In this document: one piece after another, positions 27,706 through 27,866 of the stretch
How the letters are laid out: each line of letters starts with the position of its first letter
Numbering within the stretch: the first letter of the stretch is position 1
Origin: a virus
Reading direction: 5' to 3' (one strand)
Length of the DNA stretch: 27,866 bases
Virus record (IMG/VR): IMGVR_UViG_3300035698_028215
Location: 1-27,866 of that record
Made by a program: the position numbers and the translations under genes
Notes under the pieces: model-generated
Told to the model about the DNA's origin: nothing
Databases searched by the model: none
Seen by the model: only the letters and a program-made list of their open reading frames with translations

Positions 27706-27866
27706 ATGTTAGATGCTAAAATATCTAAAGGTGGCACTTTGTTAGTAAAAAAATTAGGCTCAGCAGTTTTCCGCAATCATATTTGTGGGACTAATACCTG
27801 CGGTGATTGGTGCCCTCATTTTGACGAATATGAAATAAGAGGAGGCAAAAATATAATGGCTTGTCT
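27706..27866 (+). CDS. Cys-rich hypothetical protein, 3' end beyond the window
   Basis: ATG 27706 opens a frame that runs off the end (53 codons seen). It contains C-G-T-N-T-C-G-D-W-C-P-H-F, a possible zinc or metal knuckle. The site upstream of 27706 is weak, while an in-frame ATG at 27856 follows a perfect GAGGAGGC. Either the gene starts at 27706, or the real start is 27856 and the upstream part is leader. Confidence 0.4.
   Translation, partial: MLDAKISKGGTLLVKKLGSAVFRNHICGTNTCGDWCPHFDEYEIRGGKNIMAC

Overview
The window looks like part of a large, AT-rich tailed-phage genome (Caudoviricetes-like) of unknown host, probably metagenomic. Every convincing gene is on the + strand. Genes are densely packed, often with ATGA or 1-base overlaps, and most carry clear AGGAGG-type ribosome binding sites. 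TAA, TAG and TGA all serve as stops, so nothing suggests recoding. No integrase, transposase, CRISPR array or structural gene is visible. The content is a DNA replication, recombination and modification region.

Layout. (a) 1-4252: the 3' end of a Lys-rich protein, then small conserved genes and two larger ones (DUF2997, DUF1257, a Ycf46-like AAA+ ATPase, a probable DUF3150 protein). These are cut into mini-operons by four copies of an intergenic RNA that matches the type II hammerhead ribozyme. (b) 4253-5863: a large stem-loop and small zinc, membrane and unknown proteins. (c) 5874-8198: an SF2 helicase and a DnaG-type primase. (d) 8199-8982: a non-coding or decayed segment with ORF remnants, a terminator and twin stem-loops. 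(e) 8983-11516: an unknown protein and a DnaB-like helicase. (f) 11517-12285: three oversized tRNA-like genes, two of them behind near-identical extended -10 promoters. (g) 12286-15655: a Lys-rich acidic protein, sliding clamp, clamp loader large subunit, probable small subunit, and an unknown. (h) 15652-20278: an SPL-like radical SAM protein, then a coupled cassette of glycosyltransferase, sulfotransferase-like protein, SPASM radical SAM protein and APS kinase. (i) 20343-23702: a PolIII-alpha (DnaE) polymerase fused to a family-4 uracil-DNA glycosylase. (j) 23703-27513: a third copy of the promoter, then a possible UvsY-like protein, a small membrane protein, a gp32-like zinc SSB, a RecA/UvsX recombinase and a FEN-type 5' nuclease. 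Two small or partial ORFs follow.

Together the genes form a nearly complete phage replisome of mixed ancestry: T4-like clamp, loader, SSB, recombinase and 5' nuclease, with a bacterial-type DnaE replicase. The two most unusual features are the hammerhead-like RNAs between genes and a PAPS-making and sulfate-transfer cassette set inside the replication region. All function assignments come from motifs read by eye; no database search was possible.
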